DNA of 64,000 nucleotides from Gloeothece verrucosa PCC 7822 (GTDB taxonomy: Bacteria > Cyanobacteriota > Cyanobacteriia > Cyanobacteriales > Microcystaceae), in contig NC_014501.1 in assembly GCF_000147335.1 (NCBI RefSeq), positions 372,001-436,000 of the forward strand, given 5' to 3'. The position numbers were made by a program, and so were the translations under genes. Below the pieces are notes generated by a model. That model saw nothing but the letters and a program-made list of their open reading frames with translations. It was not told the origin of the DNA and did not search any database. Below are positions 17,505-26,900 of this stretch, one piece after another; position 1 is the first letter of the stretch, and each line of letters starts with the position of its first letter.

Positions 17505-18599
17505 ATGTCAGTTCTGGCAGCTATCGCCGTTTTAGCCCTATTAATTGTCATACACGAGTTAGGTCACTTTGCCGCCGCCCGCCTACAAGGGATTCATGTT
17601 AACCGTTTCTCCATCGGTTTTGGTCCGGCTTTAGCCAAATATCAAGGCCCCGAGACGGAATACGCCATCCGCGCCATTCCCCTTGGCGGTTACGTCGGTT
17701 TTCCGGATGATGAACCTGAAAGCAGTAATATTTCTCCAGATGACCCCAATTTACTACGTAACCGCCCTATCTTAGACCGGGCTATCGTCATCAGTGCTGG
17801 AGTCATTGCTAATTTAATCTTTGCTTATTTTCTCTTAGTGGGTCAAGCCGCTACTGTTGGCTTCCAAGATATGAACTATCAAGCCGGTGTGGTAGTGCCT
17901 GAAATTCTCCCCGGAGAAAAAAGTGCGGCGGTAGTGGCGGGAATTCAATCAGGAGATGTGATCCTGGGTGTGGGTAGCAAAACCCTCGAGGCCTCTCCAG
18001 AAGCGATTATGGATTTAAGGCAAATTATTCAAAGTTCGCCCAATAAACCCTTAGATTTTACCATCAAACGCGGAGAAAAAACCCTTAAACTTTCGATTAC
18101 TCCTCAAGAAACTCCCGAAGGAAAAGGCAAAATCGGCGTTATGCTCACGCCAAATGGGGAAATTGTCCATCGCCAAGCTAAAAATTTTATCGATGCTTTT
18201 ACGGTAGGAGCTAATGAATATCAACGCATAGCCAATCTGACAGCTAAAGGATTTTGGTTATTGATTAGCAATTTTCAAGAAAATGCGGCTCAAGTAGCTG
18301 GTCCGGTTAAAATTGTTGAGTATGGGGCAGCCATCGCCCAAAATGATGCCGGGAATCTGTTTCAATTTGCGGCACTCATTAGCATCAACTTAGCCATTAT
18401 TAATATTCTGCCTTTGCCTGCTCTAGATGGAGGTCAATTGGTGTTTTTGGGCATTGAAGCTCTACGAGGAAAACCCTTACCTTTAAAAGTACAAGAAAAT
18501 ATTATGCAAACGGGTTTAGTGCTTTTATTGGGGTTAGGGGTGTTCCTAATTGTACGGGATACCGTGAATTTAGCAATTTTTCAAAAACTTTTTCAGTAA
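17505..18599 (+). CDS. rseP: RseP-type site-2 intramembrane metalloprotease (M50)
   Basis: This polytopic plasma- or thylakoid-membrane zinc protease carries out regulated intramembrane proteolysis. The 364-residue protein begins with a helix holding the HELGH zinc motif (residues ~18-22). A PDZ domain spans about residues 125-210 (AAVVAGIQSGDVILGVG). The C-terminal part holds the third zinc ligand in NILPLPALDGGQLVF and a last helix VLLLGLGVFLIV. Length and order match bacterial RseP. It is followed 6 bp later by nth on the same strand, suggesting one transcript. Confidence 0.93.
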   Translation: MSVLAAIAVLALLIVIHELGHFAAARLQGIHVNRFSIGFGPALAKYQGPETEYAIRAIPLGGYVGFPDDEPESSNISPDDPNLLRNRPILDRAIVISAGVIANLIFAYFLLVGQAATVGFQDMNYQAGVVVPEILPGEKSAAVVAGIQSGDVILGVGSKTLEASPEAIMDLRQIIQSSPNKPLDFTIKRGEKTLKLSITPQETPEGKGKIGVMLTPNGEIVHRQAKNFIDAFTVGANEYQRIANLTAKGFWLLISNFQENAAQVAGPVKIVEYGAAIAQNDAGNLFQFAALISINLAIINILPLPALDGGQLVFLGIEALRGKPLPLKVQENIMQTGLVLLLGLGVFLIVRDTVNLAIFQKLFQ

Positions 18600-18605
18600 A
18601 TCAAT

Positions 18606-19274
18606 TTGGCACCAGTGAGCATCACCCGCAAGTGGGCAACAAAACAACAACGGGCATTAGAAATTTTGGTCATTCTTGAGCGGACTTATCCGGATGCCAC
18701 TTGCAGTTTGACCTATCAAACGCCTGTGCAACTTCTAGTGGCAACCATTCTCTCTGCTCAATGTACCGATGAACGGGTTAATAAAGTGACTCCTGCCTTA
18801 TTTGCCCGTTTTCCTGATGCCCCGTCTTTAGCCAACGCATCAATAGAAGAGTTAGAAACTTTAATTCGTTCTACGGGTTTTTATCGCAATAAAGCCAAAA
18901 ATATTCAAGGCGCTTGTCAGAAAATTGTCTCCCAATTTGGGGGAGAAGTCCCTCAACAGATGGAACAGTTACTCAGTTTGCCCGGAGTCGCTCGCAAAAC
19001 GGCTAATGTGGTCTTAGCTCATGGGTTTGGTATTATTCAAGGGGTTACCGTCGATACTCATGTTAAGCGGCTTAGTGGGCGGCTCGGATTAACTGAACAA
19101 ACAGATCCGATTAAAATAGAACGGGATTTAATGCGGCTGCTACCTCAACCGCAATGGGAAAATTTTTCAATTCGCATTATTTATCATGGTCGAGCCGTCT
19201 GTAAAGCTCGAAAACCCGATTGTGGCGTTTGTCAGTTAGCTCATGTCTGTCCTGCGGCTATTACCCCTGAGTAA
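18606..19274 (+). CDS. nth: Endonuclease III
   Basis: This base-excision-repair DNA glycosylase/AP lyase acts on oxidised pyrimidines. The 222-residue product has the helix-hairpin-helix LPGVARKTANVVLAHGFG with the catalytic Lys, and the catalytic Asp in VTVDTHVKRLSGRLG. The C-terminal [4Fe-4S] ligands follow the C-x6-C-x2-C-x5-C spacing (CKARKPDCGVCQLAHVC). The start is a TTG at 18606 or a GTG at 18615; no ATG precedes the conserved domain. It lies 6 bp downstream of the rseP-type gene. Confidence 0.95.
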   Translation: MAPVSITRKWATKQQRALEILVILERTYPDATCSLTYQTPVQLLVATILSAQCTDERVNKVTPALFARFPDAPSLANASIEELETLIRSTGFYRNKAKNIQGACQKIVSQFGGEVPQQMEQLLSLPGVARKTANVVLAHGFGIIQGVTVDTHVKRLSGRLGLTEQTDPIKIERDLMRLLPQPQWENFSIRIIYHGRAVCKARKPDCGVCQLAHVCPAAITPE

Positions 19275-19343
19275 GATTATTGAAAATGGTAACAAATTAT
19301 GTAAAGTTATACTAACATTAAACTTTTCGAGGATAGGGGACTA

Positions 19344-20531
19344 ATGAGGATTCTGGTACTAGCTTGGGAATTCCCCCCCAGAATAGTTGGGGGTATAGCG
19401 CGTCACGTCGCGGAACTTTATCCTGAACTGGTAAAACTGGGACATGAGATTCATTTACTAACTGTAGAATTCGGTAGAGCGCCGGCTTATGAAATCGTTG
19501 AAGGGGTTCACATTCATCGAGTTCCCGTAGCTCCTGGACACGACTTTTTTCACTGGGTTGTGAATATGAATGAAAGCATGGGGGCTTATGGCGGTAAACT
19601 GCTCAATGAAAGACCTTATGATCTTATTCATGCTCATGATTGGTTAGTCGCTGATGCGGCGATCGCCCTCAAACATCTCTTTAAAATTCCTCTGGTGGCT
19701 ACCATCCACGCTACAGAATATGGACGCTACAACGGGCTTTATAATGATACTCACCGTTATATCTCCTCAAAAGAAGGCACTTTAGGTTACAATGCTTGGC
19801 GAGTCATTGTTTGTAGCGGCTATATGCGCTATGAAATCGAGCGAGCTTTAGGTGTGCCTTGGGATAAAATTGATGTGATCTATAATGGCATTCGACCTGA
19901 GAAAAAACATCGCCATCCGAATTTTGATAGCCAAAATTTTCGCCGTTGCTTTGCTGAGGATCAAGAAAAAATTGTTTATTATGTCGGTCGTATGAGTTTT
20001 GAAAAAGGGGTTTCGGTATTACTTAATGCCGCACCGAAAGTCCTTTGGGAAATGGGAGGTCATGTAAAATTTGTGATTATTGGCGGCGGCAATATCGATA
20101 AGCTTAAAGAACAAGCGTGGAATTTAGGAATTTGGCATAAATGTTTTTTTACCGGTTTTATGTCGGATGAAAATTTAGATAAATTTCAAACTATTGCTGA
20201 CTGTGCTGTTTTTCCGAGTCTGTATGAACCTTTTGGTATTGTAGCACTAGAAAGTTTTGCGGCTCGTGTTCCGGTGGTGGTGTCAGATACTGGAGGGTTG
20301 CCGGAAGTTGTCCAACATGGTAAGACGGGAATTGTCACTTATACAAATAATCCTGATTCTTTGGCTTGGGGAGTTTTAGAAATTTTAAAAAATCAAGATT
20401 ATGCTCAATGGTTAGTGGAGAATGCTTATGAATCTTTAGAAAAACGTTTTAGTTGGCCGAAACTGGCTAAACAAACTGAGGCCGTTTATGGATTAGTATT
20501 ACAAGAACGTCAGAAAATTCCTTGGAATTAA
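19344..20531 (+). CDS. GT4-family glycosyltransferase
   Basis: This GT-B fold retaining glycosyltransferase has 395 residues. The N-terminal domain opens with LVLAWEFPPRIVGGIARHVAEL, the glycine-rich acceptor-side loop, and contains HAHDWL. The C-terminal nucleotide-sugar domain starts at VYYVGRMSFEKGVSVLL and ends in the E-x7-E motif YEPFGIVALESFAARVPVV. It lacks the extra features of bacterial glycogen synthase GlgA, although the opening resembles that family, so I do not assign donor or acceptor. It starts 70 bp after nth. Confidence 0.88.
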   Translation: MRILVLAWEFPPRIVGGIARHVAELYPELVKLGHEIHLLTVEFGRAPAYEIVEGVHIHRVPVAPGHDFFHWVVNMNESMGAYGGKLLNERPYDLIHAHDWLVADAAIALKHLFKIPLVATIHATEYGRYNGLYNDTHRYISSKEGTLGYNAWRVIVCSGYMRYEIERALGVPWDKIDVIYNGIRPEKKHRHPNFDSQNFRRCFAEDQEKIVYYVGRMSFEKGVSVLLNAAPKVLWEMGGHVKFVIIGGGNIDKLKEQAWNLGIWHKCFFTGFMSDENLDKFQTIADCAVFPSLYEPFGIVALESFAARVPVVVSDTGGLPEVVQHGKTGIVTYTNNPDSLAWGVLEILKNQDYAQWLVENAYESLEKRFSWPKLAKQTEAVYGLVLQERQKIPWN

Positions 20532-20595
20532 GTACAAGCAAACATCTCCCCAACCCCCCAAACTCACGGGGGGCTAAAGAAGTTTAGCTATGATA

Positions 20596-21981
20596 TTAGT
20601 TTTTCTGGATGACATAACACAATTTTCCTACTCGTGTTTGTTTTGATTCCATAGCTTTAAGCATTACAGCTTTTAACTCTGACAAAAAATTTTTTAATTT
20701 ATTAGTTTTAGACCCGTCTTGATTACTTGCTTCAGTGTTCCAAGTTGTCCACCAATTAGGCTCTTGAAATTGATAAGGAATTAAATTGGCTTGAATAAAA
20801 TATGTGCCAGATTCTAGTTTTTTGGCATCAATTTCTGAGGTCATATTCATCATATTAGCTTCTTTATTTAATATTGTAATAGCAAAAATATCGGCTGTTA
20901 AATTAACAGATTTAACAGGAGTAAAATCATTTTGACTTTTATCAAAAATTTCAACAATGGGATCTAGGGTAAATATATTTCCTTCAGAAGCAAGTGGTAG
21001 AGTGTAAGGCAGAGGATAGTAAGAAGCTTGGTTATCGATACTATTTTTATTACTATTTTCTAGGCGTTCGTCAACTCCCAATAGTTCGACGGTTTCGGGA
21101 TCGACCTTGATTCTGTTCTTTCTCTGATTTCCTGTCACCCACATGGTCTTTTGTCGCAGGAGTCCATTGCCTCGCCTAGGAGAATTTGAGCTAATAGAGA
21201 GTAATGAAGGTTGGCTAACAATCTGGTGATAGAAAATCATGAACTGTTCCTCTGTAAATAGGTTTTTGTCTAGATTTTTGAGTTGTTCAAAATAATTAAC
21301 TACGTCAGGATATTTCCCCAGAATAATGAGATAAAAAGGACGATATTGCTCGGGTTTAACCTTAGTTGTATCATACCGAAATTTGCCGCCAGCTATTCCG
21401 ACATCATAAATCCAGCCTTGAAACTGACTTCTAATGGCTAAAATTCCTACGGCATAATCTCCTTCTAAATATTGTTTTAATTGGTCTGTAACCTTCGCAA
21501 TATCAGACTCTTGTTGATACAAATCGGTAATTAAAATCGAGATTTTGTCCTTATTTTTCTGTCCAGTAATAGCAGCATTAATAGCCGTATCAATGCGAGT
21601 GTCTTCAAAATTTTTATCCGTCAGTTGATAAAAGCCGGGCAATTGTGCTTTCAAAAAATTTGATCGGTCATTAAGGGGCCTCGGTTCTATGCCAAAGCTG
21701 TAATAATTTCTATTTTTGAGTGCAGTCATGGCGTTAGCCGCACTATCAACCAATTGTATAGTCTGAACATAGTTACTGTTGGGAACAGTGACATACCCCT
21801 CCATTGAGGGTGTCGTATCAACGTAAATATCAATAGTGGGTGACTTTGACTTCTGGTTATCAATGTTAATTTTTGGAGGTTCGCAGTTAAGGGAGATAGG
21901 CGACTGGGAAGGACATCCTGTAGCTGTCAGTGCGATAAAAATAGTAATAGCCGCTAAGGGTTTGTATGTCATTATTTTCAA
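20596..21981 (-). CDS. Lipoprotein with von Willebrand A-like domain
   Basis: I infer an envelope lipoprotein. The N-terminus (MTYKPLAAITIFIALTATGC, from the second ATG at 21972) is a signal peptide ending at a possible lipidated Cys at ~23 of the longer form. A vWA-like fold follows: TIDIYVDTTPSMEGYV fits the DxTxS MIDAS strand with Thr for the first Ser, and KISILITDLYQQESD fits the distal MIDAS Asp strand. The ~200 C-terminal residues are unrecognised and beta-rich. It has 461 residues. It is divergent from the membrane/tubulin-like/actin-like operon with only 61 bp between start codons, so shared regulation is likely. Related vWA genes accompany FtsZ-like genes elsewhere (Makarova and Koonin, 2010). 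Confidence 0.75.
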   Translation of the reverse strand: MKIMTYKPLAAITIFIALTATGCPSQSPISLNCEPPKINIDNQKSKSPTIDIYVDTTPSMEGYVTVPNSNYVQTIQLVDSAANAMTALKNRNYYSFGIEPRPLNDRSNFLKAQLPGFYQLTDKNFEDTRIDTAINAAITGQKNKDKISILITDLYQQESDIAKVTDQLKQYLEGDYAVGILAIRSQFQGWIYDVGIAGGKFRYDTTKVKPEQYRPFYLIILGKYPDVVNYFEQLKNLDKNLFTEEQFMIFYHQIVSQPSLLSISSNSPRRGNGLLRQKTMWVTGNQRKNRIKVDPETVELLGVDERLENSNKNSIDNQASYYPLPYTLPLASEGNIFTLDPIVEIFDKSQNDFTPVKSVNLTADIFAITILNKEANMMNMTSEIDAKKLESGTYFIQANLIPYQFQEPNWWTTWNTEASNQDGSKTNKLKNFLSELKAVMLKAMESKQTRVGKLCYVIQKN

Positions 21982-22042
21982 CTTTCCTGGGAAAAAGTTA
22001 CAGATCGCGTTAAAAATAGATTATCGCTTTTCGAGACTGCAA

Positions 22043-22513
22043 ATGACTATTATTCGCCTGTTATTTGTCTTGTTAATTGGGTTTGCTTTTATGTTTGTTG
22101 TTCAGCCTTCCTTTTTTACCGGTGGTACGATCACACTAGAGGATGTTACTCCTGAAGATTGGGTTGGGGGTCAATACAGATTCGGTGCAGGGATTGTATT
22201 TGTGGCTTCGAGTCTAGGGAGTTTGATCTGGTATGGACTGGCAAGCTACTATAATGACCGAGATAACAGACTCTCAGTTCAAGGGTTCAGAATAATTTGG
22301 GCTAGTTTATCCCTGCTTCCTTTTGCTAGTATTCTATTATCTCTTTTTCTCTTTCAGGAAAGCCGTCAGGCTATTCCCTATTTAGCCTTTTTCTATGTGC
22401 TAGATGCTTTGTGGCTATTTTGGGTGGCTACCGCTATAAGTACACCAGAATCACTAAAATATGGGGTTGTTCCTGGCTCTTATTTCCTGCGTCACCTACC
22501 GTTTTTAAAGTAA
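22043..22513 (+). CDS. Small four-helix membrane protein of the tubulin-like locus
   Basis: The 156-residue protein has four hydrophobic segments: residues ~3-20 (IIRLLFVLLIGFAFMFVV), ~50-68 (AGIVFVASSLGSLIWYGLA), ~88-108 and ~112-130. I do not recognise the family. I chose the ATG at 22043; the frame is open upstream, but that part overlaps the divergent lipoprotein gene. The stop overlaps the start of the tubulin-like gene as TAATG, so the two proteins are translationally coupled and probably made in fixed ratio. I infer that it anchors or recruits the cytoplasmic NTPases. Confidence 0.7.
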   Translation: MTIIRLLFVLLIGFAFMFVVQPSFFTGGTITLEDVTPEDWVGGQYRFGAGIVFVASSLGSLIWYGLASYYNDRDNRLSVQGFRIIWASLSLLPFASILLSLFLFQESRQAIPYLAFFYVLDALWLFWVATAISTPESLKYGVVPGSYFLRHLPFLK

Positions 22514-23985
22514 TGGCACTGTATCTGATTGCAATTGGCGGAACCGGAGCAAAATGTGTGGAAGCCCTCGTGCATCTGGCCGGTGCAGGGTTGTGTGGAG
22601 AAGATTTCATCTGGATTGTTTTTGTTGATCAAGATGAAGCTAATGGCAATGTCACTCGTGCTAGGACAGTGATCGAAGTTTACCGGCAGTGCCGCGCATT
22701 AGTCCAAAATACTTGGATGACGACTCAGATTGAGGTAATCGGGGATGTGTGGGCCCCGGTAAGCGGAGCAAACCCAACCCTGAGTGATTTTTTTAATTAC
22801 CATACCTACAGGCAAAGCAATCCTAAACTGGGACATCTTTTTGAAGTTCTCTATGGAGAAGCCGAACGGGAAATTTCCCTAGAGGACGGATTTCGAGGTC
22901 GGCCTGCGATTGGTTCAGCCGTGATGAGTCATTTGCAATTAGCTGCCCAAGAACCTTGGCGATCACTGATAGAGAAGATTGAGAAAGATCCACAAGCTAA
23001 GGTATTTCTGTGCGGTTCGGTTTTTGGCGGGACGGGGGCTTCCGGATTGCCGACGATCGCCCGCTTAATTGCTAACCAGTTTGAGGGCTTGCCCATCGGC
23101 GGTTTGTTGATGCTTCCTTATTTTGAATTTCCGGTGGAGCGAAGTCTCGACGAAGAAGTCTATGCTAAACCCGAGGAGTTTTTGCTTACGGCAGAAGTCG
23201 CTCTGCGCTACTATAGAACTCAAGCGCACAATTCCTCAGATAATAGGGAAATAACGAATTATCTGGGATTTAGTAGTATTTACCTTTTGGGAACCCCCAA
23301 ATTATCCCCAGTCAGCGATCGCTTTAAGTTAGGGAGAGCAATGCAGGAAAACCGACAGCACTTTCTGGAATTGTTTGGTGCTTTGGCCATTCGTCATTTT
23401 CAGGTTCATACCCCAACCAATCAAGTCCTCCTCCTCAAGGCTAATGATCCGTTAGAAGTGACTTGGAATGATCTCCCAGAAAGCTCACAGGTACAAGAAA
23501 ATCTGATTGGTGCAACGCGCTTTGCTTTTGCCTGGACAGCTAAAATTGTTCCCGAACTCAGAGAGGGACTCCTGGACCAAGAAAACATGGCTAGATCTTC
23601 TCCTTGGGTAGAACATTTTTATAAAGTCCCTAAGTTTTTTGCTAACCCTAATCTGCCTGAACTATCGAATAGTGGACAACAGCAGGCACTCTCAGCAATT
23701 ACGACTTGGTGTAAGACTTATTTGCAATGGCTGAAAGCTTTACACGAAGATGAGGTCTATAAGATTCGACTGTTTAATACTCAAGCTTTTGGAGATTTTG
23801 AAAATCATGCTAATGGGCAAAACGGAAATTTTGCCGCTTTAGTCGATGAATCCAGTAGAATTGAGAGAAAGCGGCTAGATACGGTGCAGAGGTTGGTTAA
23901 TCGACTTGATCGTAGAGGAATAGAAGAACCGAATCAAGGCACGGTGGGACTAGCAAAGGCTCTGTACAGACTTTGCCAAAAATAA
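22513..23985 (+). CDS. Tubulin/FtsZ-like GTPase domain protein
   Basis: The 490-residue protein starts at the ATG overlapping the previous stop; frame upstream of it is not real. The first strand and loop are MALYLIAIGGTGAKCVEAL (GGTGAK at 9-14), matching the nucleotide-binding start of the tubulin superfamily. VFLCGSVFGGTGASGLPTI (FGGTGASG at ~171-178) is the equivalent of the GGGTGTG tubulin signature. WIVFVDQDEANGN follows the first motif as an acidic strand end. This pattern fits the Pfam Tubulin_2-type family (PF13809) rather than cell-division FtsZ. The C-terminal 200 residues are helical. GTP binding is inferred, not shown. Confidence 0.78.
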   Translation: MALYLIAIGGTGAKCVEALVHLAGAGLCGEDFIWIVFVDQDEANGNVTRARTVIEVYRQCRALVQNTWMTTQIEVIGDVWAPVSGANPTLSDFFNYHTYRQSNPKLGHLFEVLYGEAEREISLEDGFRGRPAIGSAVMSHLQLAAQEPWRSLIEKIEKDPQAKVFLCGSVFGGTGASGLPTIARLIANQFEGLPIGGLLMLPYFEFPVERSLDEEVYAKPEEFLLTAEVALRYYRTQAHNSSDNREITNYLGFSSIYLLGTPKLSPVSDRFKLGRAMQENRQHFLELFGALAIRHFQVHTPTNQVLLLKANDPLEVTWNDLPESSQVQENLIGATRFAFAWTAKIVPELREGLLDQENMARSSPWVEHFYKVPKFFANPNLPELSNSGQQQALSAITTWCKTYLQWLKALHEDEVYKIRLFNTQAFGDFENHANGQNGNFAALVDESSRIERKRLDTVQRLVNRLDRRGIEEPNQGTVGLAKALYRLCQK

Positions 23986-23996
23986 ACAGGTAGCTC

Positions 23997-26900
23997 ATGA
24001 GCAATTTTTTCTTTCTGCCCCAGTTAAAAGATGATTCTCAGGTTAAACCGGGTAATCCTGGGGAGTGGAGTGCCCAATCTTTCGATACCTTACAGCAAGT
24101 GGCGGCTAGTTTGAATACGGAAAATCCCAGGCAGAAAAACCGTGTTAGTTCTATCCCCCACATCTGGGCGCGTCCTCTGTTAGTGGAAATGGCCTTACAT
24201 GATACCCAGCATCCCCTGCGCCAAGAAATTACAGAACAATGGCAGGGAATGTTAGCGGCGATCGCTTTTGCTGAGATGCGGGGGTTTCCCTTAACAGCAG
24301 AGTTGATTGAACTCGAACAAGAACAAGATCCCTTTGCTCGCTCCCTGCGCCAACTCCTCCCTTCGGATGCTAACGCGGTGTACCAGCTAGAGGGAAAAAA
24401 TCCTTGGTACGATGTTTATATTTTGCTCTGGCAGAACAATCCGGTTGGAATGAGTTCTCCAAGTACCCTAGTTTGTCCCTCTGAAGGGGGAATCTGGGCC
24501 GGACTTCCTTGGTTTGTGGACGGCAAGCTACAATCTCCTCTGGCTCGCCCTTTTTTGGCGACCGAGGAAAAAGAATTATTATGGTATTGGTTAGAAAAAC
24601 TGGATCAGAGCTTGCCTCAGTATGGGGGCACTCGACAAGGAATTAATAAGATTTCTCTATTGCTGCAAGAGTTCAAAAACCGCCTGCAATTATATTCATT
24701 TCAGAAGGTAGATTTTCAGTTGAGTAAGAAGTCGAAATCTTTGGGGCAAGTGCTAAACCAAGGCGCGTTACAATCTCTCAAACCGATTCGGTTGGCAGAA
24801 CAACCTCCTAGCGTGCGCTTAATTCCCAGTCCCGAAAAAGCCGACACAAAGGAGTTGCTGATTATTCCTGATTCGGCTGAGTTACTAACTAGGCGTAATA
24901 TAGCCAAGATTGCAGAGCAATGGGGGGTCAAAGAACAGCAAATCCGCATCTGTAAAGATGTTCACTTAGCTATTCTCAATGGGTTGAATCATAAGCAACG
25001 GAAGAACCGTTTTGAAAGTTGGGAAAATGAATATAAGTTGATCGAGGCAAAAGATTTATTTTTACCTGAATTCTATTTTATAACTCAGGAACGGGCACTG
25101 CCAGGAAGCTTGCTTCCCGTCGGTAGTAATGGGCTGATTTATCAAAATAATGAGAAAAAAATTACGCCTTTGCTACCGATTAATCCTATTCTTCTCGATT
25201 ACCTTACTTCTGAAGAGTTAGCTAATCGGATTGATTTTGAATCTATTGATAGCGGAAGTGTTCGGGTAAGTCTGCGCTTACCTCTTTCTGGGTTGACTAT
25301 GGGAAATCCCCCTCAAGATTACGAAATCCAGAAAGATTATGCTCTTAAGCCCCAAAATGCCTTAGTTGATGTTCCAATTCTAGAGATTTGGCCGAATTTT
25401 CAAGCTCAGGGATGGCAAGAGTATTATGCCTTTTATTATGATCGCAATTGTCCTACTTTTAGGGTTCAGTTTCCCAGTCAAATTGTAGAAGTTTCAGAAA
25501 GATTTTCTGATTCTAGCTTTCTAGGTTCCTTTCAAACTGTCCAGTTAAACCAATTTCCTAGTTTTATTTTTTGCCAAGATGAACAAGCAAAAAATTTAGG
25601 TTTAATTTTATTGTCTAGTTCTCCTCAAGTGAGTAAAATAGATCCCGTTAACTGGATAGTGGGTGTTGATTTTGGGACTTCATTTACTAATGTTTACATT
25701 TATTGCAAAATTGATCGGGATAGAGGCTTTTCTGAAAAATTGATAGTTATGAGTCCTCCCTTAAATCTTCAGGTTACTAAAGACGCAGGAGAGGGTTTTA
25801 TTCCATTAATTGAGTATTTCATTACAGACAGCCCAAAAATCGTTCAGCTACCTTTGGCTAGTATTTTGACCACAAGGGGAAGCTCTAAAGAAGACCGCGA
25901 AAAAAACCGAAAAATTTTTGATGGTCGTATATATAGAACGGATACTGATATATTTAAAATTTCAACGGAAACAACTTGGTATAAGACCTCTTTAAAGTGG
26001 TCAACAAGTCATCCTAACTTTACAACGCTTTTTTTAAAGCAATTAGCTTTACATATTACAGCTAAAGCTGTTCTAAAAAATGTTAGAAGTATTGACTGGT
26101 GTATTTCCTATCCCTCAGCATTCTCTGATGATGATAAAGGCAATTATGCAGGGATATGGGAAACCATCATCTCAGATTTAAATCAGTCCAAGATGGTAAT
26201 TCAACATAACTTTCTCCGTCAAGATGAAAATATAGGAGATTATCTGACTGAAAGTTTAGCTGTGGCTCAATATTTTGTGGATAACCAAGGTCAACAAGGT
26301 CAACTCATTAATAGTGTAATTATTGATATCGGGGGTGGCACTTCAGATATTTCAATATGGGAAGATTATCGACTGGTTTATCAATGTTCAGTTCAGTTAG
26401 CTGGCAATCACTTATTCACCAGGTTTTTATCTCAGCGTTCAGATGTGTTACAGCTACTATTTGAGGAAGAAATATCTTCAACAAACTTAAATTCTTCAAC
26501 AAACTTAAATTATTTAGATTTACTATTAGCTCAAGAAGGAGATAGTGCCTTATCTGAACGACGAGTTTTACCTGAAATTATCAAAAATGAACAATTCCAA
26601 AAAGTTATCCAGCTAACGGCTTTAGGAATTGGCGGCTTGTATTATTATGTAGGGATTTTACTTAAAGTTCTTAGCGAAAGAGAAATAAAGAAAAGCCAGG
26701 AAATTCCTACTATCTATCTAGGGGGAAATGGCTCTCGTCTATTCAATTGGCTAGAGGATTCAGGGAAATTTAACAGAGAGTCTTTAATTAACAAAATACT
26801 GCTCGAAATTTTACAACAATCTACAAATTTTACTGGAGGATTGGGAAATATACACTTGAGCAATAATCCTAAAGATGAGGTTGCTCTGGGATTAGTTTTG

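Noticed and set aside
21836..22042. Upstream extension of the four-helix membrane protein frame
   Set aside because: It overlaps the signal-peptide region of the divergent lipoprotein gene, and a good ATG starts a membrane helix at 22043.
22411..22512. Upstream extension of the tubulin-like frame by 34 codons
   Set aside because: The conserved first strand begins at the ATG at 22513, which overlaps the preceding stop in a standard coupled arrangement.
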